Positions 59,053-64,000 of a stretch of 64,000 nt of DNA are shown one piece after another (position 1 is the first letter of the stretch; each line of letters opens with the position of its first letter). This stretch comes from Paralithodes platypus (Eukaryota > Arthropoda > Malacostraca > Decapoda > Lithodidae). The translations under genes and the position numbers were made by a program. The stretch lies in contig CM064480.1 of the NCBI GenBank assembly GCA_032716605.1, forward strand, positions 49,068,386 to 49,132,385. The letters are read 5' to 3'. Under the pieces are notes generated by a model that was given only the letters and a program-made list of their open reading frames with translations, was not told the origin of the DNA and searched no databases.

Positions 59053-59587
59053 TTAACCCATTCAGCACTGGAGATGTTCTTGTCACTATATTCTGCCAAC
59101 TATTAGATAATCTTATTCAGCTTAGGAGGGACAATTAAGGGGAGATTTCCACTTGAGGGAATTTTTTCTAGACTCCTTTCTCCCTCATGTTTAGCCCCAT
59201 TGCTTTTCTAATTTTAAGACGTACGCCCCATTATTTTGATGATTTTAAGAACTTTCAACCCATTTCTGTCAATTTTAAGACCTTTCGTGCAATTTAGGTG
59301 TCGATTTTATCCTGGCGAGCGATAGCGAGCCTGTAATTTAAGAGGAACCGGCTTTCAGCCGGGCATTTTTCTACCGAAAAATGTACAAATTTATCTTGAA
59401 AGGGGCTCAAGGGGGTGTAATCTTAAGCTTGATGGATATCTAGAGACCAAACTAAAAACCTCCCCTTAAGAGGCTGCAGACTATCCTAATGTATCTTTTA
59501 GCTACTACAGATCCTGCCTAATCTGAATAAAACCGCCTAATAGTTGTCAGAATATGCTGAAAAGGACGTCACCGGTACTGAATGGGG
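59053..59587. mobile_element. Family E MITE split by a family B insertion
   Basis: Left part TTAACCCATTCAGCACTGG to 'cttaggagggacaa' (59053-59138), right part 'ttaagaggctgcagactatcc' to TCACCGGTACTGAATGGGG (59466-59587). Removing the insert and one TTAA restores the family E order. Confidence 0.9.
59135..59469 (+). mobile_element. Family B TTAA MITE nested in family E (335 bp)
   Basis: TTAAGGGGAGATTTCCAC to AACCTCCCCTTAA with TTAA on both sides. Three modules, GGCGAGCGATAGCGAGCC, and a hairpin CCGGCT-TTC-AGCCGG (59348-59362) whose loop-proximal pair is T-A rather than C-G. Confidence 0.93.
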
Positions 59588-59642
59588 CACAGTCATAAAC
59601 ATGGTAAACAAAAACAGATAATTGAACAAAGCAATGGATAGG

Positions 59643-59866
59643 TTAAGGAGAAATATTTGTATTTTCCTGAGCCCCCTTCTCCTTCATGTGTAACCCCCTT
59701 AGTTTGCATTTGTTATAACTTTCGCCCATTTCTTAGTCAATATCTCAAGAGTGACCTTTCGTGCCATTTACAGTAGGTATCGTTTTTTCCCCGGCGAACG
59801 ATTGCGAGCCTGTAATTTAGGAGGAAATTTGTTTAACCGAAAAATGTACAAATCTATCTCGAAGGT
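59643..59866 (+). mobile_element. Family B, right part missing
   Basis: TTAAGGAGAAATATTTG start, 'cccccttctccttcatgtg', modules, GGCGAACGATTGCGAGCC; the hairpin is deleted and the copy stops after 'caaatctatctcgaagg'. Confidence 0.75.
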
Positions 59867-59949
59867 ATATTTGTTTATGTTTATACTTATTATTGTAGTT
59901 TATATAATCAAGTTAGATTGATGTTGACGGAGCAAAGTAAAACTAATAT

Positions 59950-60188
59950 ATACAGTATACAGTATACCGGGAATAATACAGTATACCGGGAATAATACAG
60001 TATACCGGGAATAATACAGTATACCGGGAATAATACAGTATACCGGGAATAATACAGTATACCGGGAATAATACAGTATACCGGGAATAATACAGTATAC
60101 CGGGAATAATACAGTATACCGGGAATAATACAGTATACCGGGAATAATACAGTATACCGGGAATAATACAGTATACCGGGAATAATAA
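59950..60188. repeat. 19-bp minisatellite, ~12.5 identical units
   Basis: Unit 'acagtataccgggaataat', perfect throughout, indicating recent expansion or ongoing homogenisation. Confidence 0.97.
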
Positions 60189-60333
60189 AAAATATATATA
60201 TATATATACATAAATATTATAACGTCACATTACGTATTTGTCTTTTGGTTGACCTTGCTCTACCTATCATGAACACAACCGGTAGAATCAGTAGAGTGTA
60301 GCCTGACAAGTGGTACAGGAAGTGGACATACTA

Positions 60334-60713
60334 TTAACGGGGTGATGGGTCATTTTCATGGTCCCCCAAGCTTCTTCCTCGTGTTTAGCCCCGTTAGTTT
60401 TCAGATTTTAAGACGTTCGGCCTATTAGTTAGGCGATTTTAAGACATTTAACCTCATTTCTTTGTCAATATTAAGACTTTTCGTGTCGTTTAGATGTCGA
60501 TTTTTCCTGGCGAGCGATAGCGAGCCTGTAATTTAAGAGGAATCGGCCTTTGGCCGGGACATTTTTCTATCGAAAAATTTACAAATTTTTCTTGAAGGAG
60601 GATCTTGGGCAGGTGTTTCTTCAAGCTTGATGGAAGTCTAGGGAGGAACTAAACAAATAATAAAAAGATACATAGGCCTAAATGAGCAAATAACTAGGCC
60701 GATTCCCCCTTAA
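60334..60713 (+). mobile_element. Family B TTAA MITE (380 bp)
   Basis: TTAACGGGGTGATGG to GATTCCCCCTTAA. Hairpin CGGCCTTTGGCCG (60543-60555). Its final TTAA opens the next family E fragment. Confidence 0.92.
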
Positions 60714-61028
60714 CCCCTTTACCACCATTACGTAGTTTTCATCATATTCTGGTTACCATTAGACGAATTTCCTTAGATTATATTCTACCTCTAGGACTCA
60801 AAGGGGTAAATAAGATCTCAAAAAAAAAAATCTCAACCCCATGTGTACCGGCGACGTCTTTTTATATTTCATTCTAGCTATATTTAGACGATTTTGTTAG
60901 CTTAAGAAGGATCTGTGGTAGTTAACAGGTTTAATTGAGGTAGTTCGAAGCCTGTTGATTCCTGGAGACCCTTTGTAAACTGAATAAAATCGTCTAATTG
61001 TAGCCAGAATGAAGTTAAAGAGACGTTG
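60710..61028. mobile_element. Two abutting family E copies
   Basis: First: TTAACCCCTTTACCACC ... 'ttctggttaccattagacga' ... 'ctcaaaggggtaaa' (to ~60830). Second: 'caaccccatgtgtaccggcgacg' ... 'aataaaatcgtctaattgtagccagaat' ... 'gagacgttgg' (60832-61028), right TTAA absent. Confidence 0.7.
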
Positions 61029-61225
61029 GCTGATGATCCCCACCCCCGTTTTCCTCTCAGAGACAGATTTCACCTCACCCTGGCCCCTTCAGGGGCCCGA
61101 ACATTTGCCGCGGCTTCGGTCAACCGGACTCGGGACTACTCGGCCAGACAGTCTGGGGAATTACAACAACAACCACACATGTCCCAGGTTCATGCCTTGA
61201 AAACTGTACGTACCGGTACATGCAT

Positions 61226-61371
61226 GTACACTCGACTAAAAAAAACAATCTTTACACTGGTGAGCAATAGAAACTTGTGTGAACGGAATAAATCGGGTGA
61301 ATCAAAAGATTTCGACTCACTTCCAGAATATTTAGAGAGTTAGTGTAAAGATTGTTTTTTGGTCGAGTGTA
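61226..61371. mobile_element. Family K MITE-like foldback, TA target
   Basis: TA then CACTCGACTAAAAAAAACAA, TCTTTACACT on the left; the reverse complement of the right end reads CACTCGACCAAAAAACAATC then TTTACACT, followed by TA. About 30-bp arms around a ~85-bp centre. Single copy. Confidence 0.65.
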
Positions 61372-61643
61372 CGTATACGTGCTGACACGAAGGCACGTAA
61401 ACAACATAATCCCACGCACACACCCATGCTAAAGAACAGTATACACAAACTTCACTGATCGCGTGTATCCTTAGCTAATCCTCACATATACTCTGTCTCA
61501 CCAGTTCATCCTCTCTCTCTCTCTCTCACTCACTCTTATACAAAGACACTCTCACAAACTTAAGAACAGAATACAACAACTATACTGATCCTTAGCTTAT
61601 CCTCACCTACATTCTACCTCACTTTAAGATTTAGTATATTCTC

Positions 61644-61683
<40 letters not shown>

Positions 61684-62525
61684 GCTAAAGAACATTATCC
61701 TTAACTTATCCACACACATATTCTTCCTCACTCCTATGTTCAGTTCATCCTCTTAATCCCTGGCAAATCTCTCATGCTTAGTCTTTTCTCCGAGCTACTG
61801 CCTGTTTGCTCTTCATGCAGACTTTTCTCCAAGTCAGTACCTCCTGATTTTTGTAAAAGTCTGAATTCGAAAATTATATTGCCATCTTTACACGCCTTTC
61901 AAATATTCCGTGTGTCTTTCAACTTATTTGCCTTTTTGTCGGGTGCCTCAACCCTTTCAGATAATGATGCTGTTTTTTCCTTTAATTTTGGATATAATTT
62001 AATGCGTTTCTCTCGTTTCTCTCGCTTAACCAGGACCTCTAATACTCAAATGAAGTACAAACTATTATGATTAACCCTGTATCCCCCTGCAAACCTTTCT
62101 TAACCCGAGAAGCGTGAGAAGTCTCACGGAAGGGTCACTCTACCAACCGTGACAGGCCTCACGAAAGCAAGACCATAAAAAAACCTTACAAAACGCCCCA
62201 GGGGCTCTCAGAAATAAAGGAATATATGATTATGTGAGATAATTCCCCTCTAGTATGGTACCTCCTAACACTCATCCACATGTGTTAGGGGGGGAGGGGG
62301 GGCCTTCCCCTCCTTTTCCCCCTCCCTCAATTATCGGCTATTTTTCCTCTTATTTCCCTAATTTATCGGTTATTTTCAGCGCAAATTATTCTCACACGGT
62401 CTCAAAAACACGGCCGAGAAGAAATCATGCTTTATATCGTAAATATAACAAATTATGTCAGAAACACGGGGTAGACATTTCTCGTTTTGGACACTTTTCC
62501 TTACCTCAATTTCACATTCCTCGGG
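61372..62525. other. Spacer with CT microsatellites and unassigned frames
   Basis: CT runs at 61510-61530 and 61640-61681. A 'actatactgatccttagct' recurrence (~110 bp) spans 61440-61700. Frames at 61774-62070 (98 codons) and 62255-62617 (120 codons) have no recognisable motif; I do not call them genes. Confidence 0.45.
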
Positions 62526-62549
62526 TTAAGGGGGTAGTGGTTAGTTTTT

Positions 62550-62587
<38 letters not shown>

Positions 62588-62875
62588 CTTATCTATTTCT
62601 TATTAGTTTCCTGCTAGACCTCCACATCAAGCTTAAAAAAACACGCCCTAGGATTCGGCCAAAGGCCGATTCCTCCTAAAAGGAAAGGTGAACTATCAAT
62701 CGCCAGGATGAAATTTACACCTAAATGGAACGAAAGGTTTTAATATTGACGAAAAAATGGGGCGAAAGGTCTCAATTCGCCAAACTAATTGATCGAACAT
62801 CTCTAAATCTCAAAACAAATGGGGCTAAACATGAGGCAGAAGGGGGTCCCGAAAAAACGAACCATCCCCCCTTAA
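62526..62875 (-). mobile_element. Family B TTAA MITE (350 bp)
   Basis: TTAAGGGGGTAGTGG to CCATCCCCCCTTAA. TA microsatellite at 62551-62583 inside its A/T-rich end; the A/T stem-loop is deleted ('ctaggattcggccaaaggccg'). Confidence 0.88.
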
Positions 62876-63556
62876 ACCAAGTAAAATACAAATACTAAAA
62901 TGTCAGCCAGAATAAAAATGAAGATAGGAGATATATTCTGAATGGGATAAATATACCTCGAGATATTCGACAAAACCTTCCAGCGAGTTGTCATCCAATA
63001 TCCTGTTTTCTCTCTTGTTTCAGGCACGATTCCATTTTCTATTTGTAAGGATATTTCTGTCGTTTATCGTAATGTTTTTCTCCAATAATCTCCAATAAGT
63101 CTGTGATTTTAAGTTTCTTCAATTCAAACATTTATATTATTATATTTACATTTGCTACCCTGTTTTCGTCTACATTATATATATATTTTGTTTTTTAATT
63201 ATTTGTCTAGTTATATTTTATTACGTTCTATACTGTATATCTGTGGTCATTTTCTTTACTCAGCTACCGAATCTGTTGTCAAGTGTTCGTTCTCGTCATC
63301 CTCTTTCCAGTTTGATATCATTTATTTTCATCTACAATCGTCCGTCTTGTCTCTTCGTAAACAACTTCTTGATTAATCCCCAGCTCCTCTCTTTTCTTTT
63401 TATCTAACCATCTTTATTTCTCTATTTTTCTTCCACCCATCTTTGTCCTATTCACCATTATCTGTATGGCTTAATCATTATATACTGTATATTATATTTT
63501 CCTCCCCATAATTTGTCCTATCACAAATATCATATAATCTAATAAAGTCTCGGTCA
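62876..63556. other. Spacer, nothing recognised
   Basis: AT-rich with a 74-codon frame (63152-63376) of no recognisable type. Confidence 0.5.
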
Positions 63557-63934
63557 TTAAGTGGGTAGTACGGTACTCGCTTTTTATGGACCCCCTTCTC
63601 CCTCATGTTTAGCATATTAGTTTTGAGATTTTAAGAAGTTCATTCCGTTAGTTTGGCGATTTTGAGACCGTTCGCCTCATTTTGTTGTCAATATTACGAC
63701 CTTTCGTGCCCTTTAGGTGGCGATTTTTTCCTGGCAAGCGATAGCGAGCCCTTAATTTTAGAAGAAACCGGCCTTCGGCCGCAGCATTTTTCTACTGAAA
63801 AATGTAAAAATTTATCTTGAGAGGGGGTCTAGTGGGTGTTTTTCTAAGCTTGATGGAGGTCTAGCGAGGAAACTAAAAAAAAACACATATTAATAAATAA
63901 TGATATAGACCAAAACACAAGCACTACCCCTTAA
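63557..63934 (+). mobile_element. Family B TTAA MITE (378 bp)
   Basis: TTAAGTGGGTAGTACGG to GCACTACCCCTTAA. Perfect hairpin CGGCCTTCGGCCG (63769-63781) and CATTTTTC/GAAAAATG stem-loop next to it. Confidence 0.93.
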
Positions 63935-64000
63935 TACTGATACATACATTTTCGAAGCTGTTTTAGGTTTAACTTAAACTATTTATTGATACTTTCCCAA

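Noticed and set aside
61774..62070. 98-codon plus-strand frame
   Set aside because: No motif, no homologous copy seen; a frame of this length arises by chance in CT-rich DNA.

Overview
The window looks like repeat-rich, non-coding DNA from an animal nuclear genome. It is AT-rich and crowded with long dinucleotide microsatellites, minisatellites, non-LTR retrotransposons and small inverted-repeat transposons. The reverse transcriptases (YADD, GVPQGS) and the microsatellite density suggest an arthropod, most likely a decapod crustacean; this is inference from family resemblance and was not tested by a search. I recognise no host protein-coding gene and no exon/intron structure. The only intact long gene is the endonuclease/reverse transcriptase ORF of a LINE on the minus strand (41684-44680). 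Most other long open frames are tandem repeats whose period is a multiple of three, or microsatellites.

Layout. 1-2600: CA/TA-rich minisatellite, a tRNA-derived SINE and the first TTAA elements. 2600-22000: TTAA elements with decayed LINE pieces (15.0-16.0 kb) and long microsatellites. 22995-24750: an 80-bp satellite inside a small inverted-repeat element. 25.3-25.8 kb: dead LINE tail. 27.5-28.2 kb: a TTAA element whose end has become a 38-bp minisatellite. 29.67-29.89 kb: a microsatellite palindrome. 31.0-32.6 kb: a 5'-truncated LINE. 34.57-36.23 kb: a ~54-bp G-rich minisatellite. 36.2-41.2 kb: more TTAA elements. 41.16-45.38 kb: a 50-bp minisatellite split by the near-full-length LINE. 46.2-56.4 kb: a 105-bp satellite region present twice on either side of a 100-N gap, best explained as an unmerged assembly overlap. 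56.4-64 kb: TTAA elements again, some nested.

The dominant content is three families of short elements bounded by TTAA, here called A (12 copies, ~360-390 bp, foldback), B (about 22 copies or fragments, ~335-380 bp) and E (about 17, ~210 bp, near-palindromic, piggyBac-like ends TTAACCC). With a related family D they cover roughly a fifth to a quarter of the window. A, B and D share an internal core: a direct repeat GCGAGC-GATA-GCGAGC, a 6-bp GC hairpin with a TTC loop, and an 8-bp A/T hairpin. Elements sit nose-to-tail on shared TTAA sites or nest inside one another. No transposase was found. Smaller families with TA or TAA target duplications (C, H, I, K), a hAT-like end and a candidate second SINE are also present.

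Family letters are local labels. Boundaries given by TTAA are exact; those of decayed copies are approximate. Copy numbers are counted by eye.
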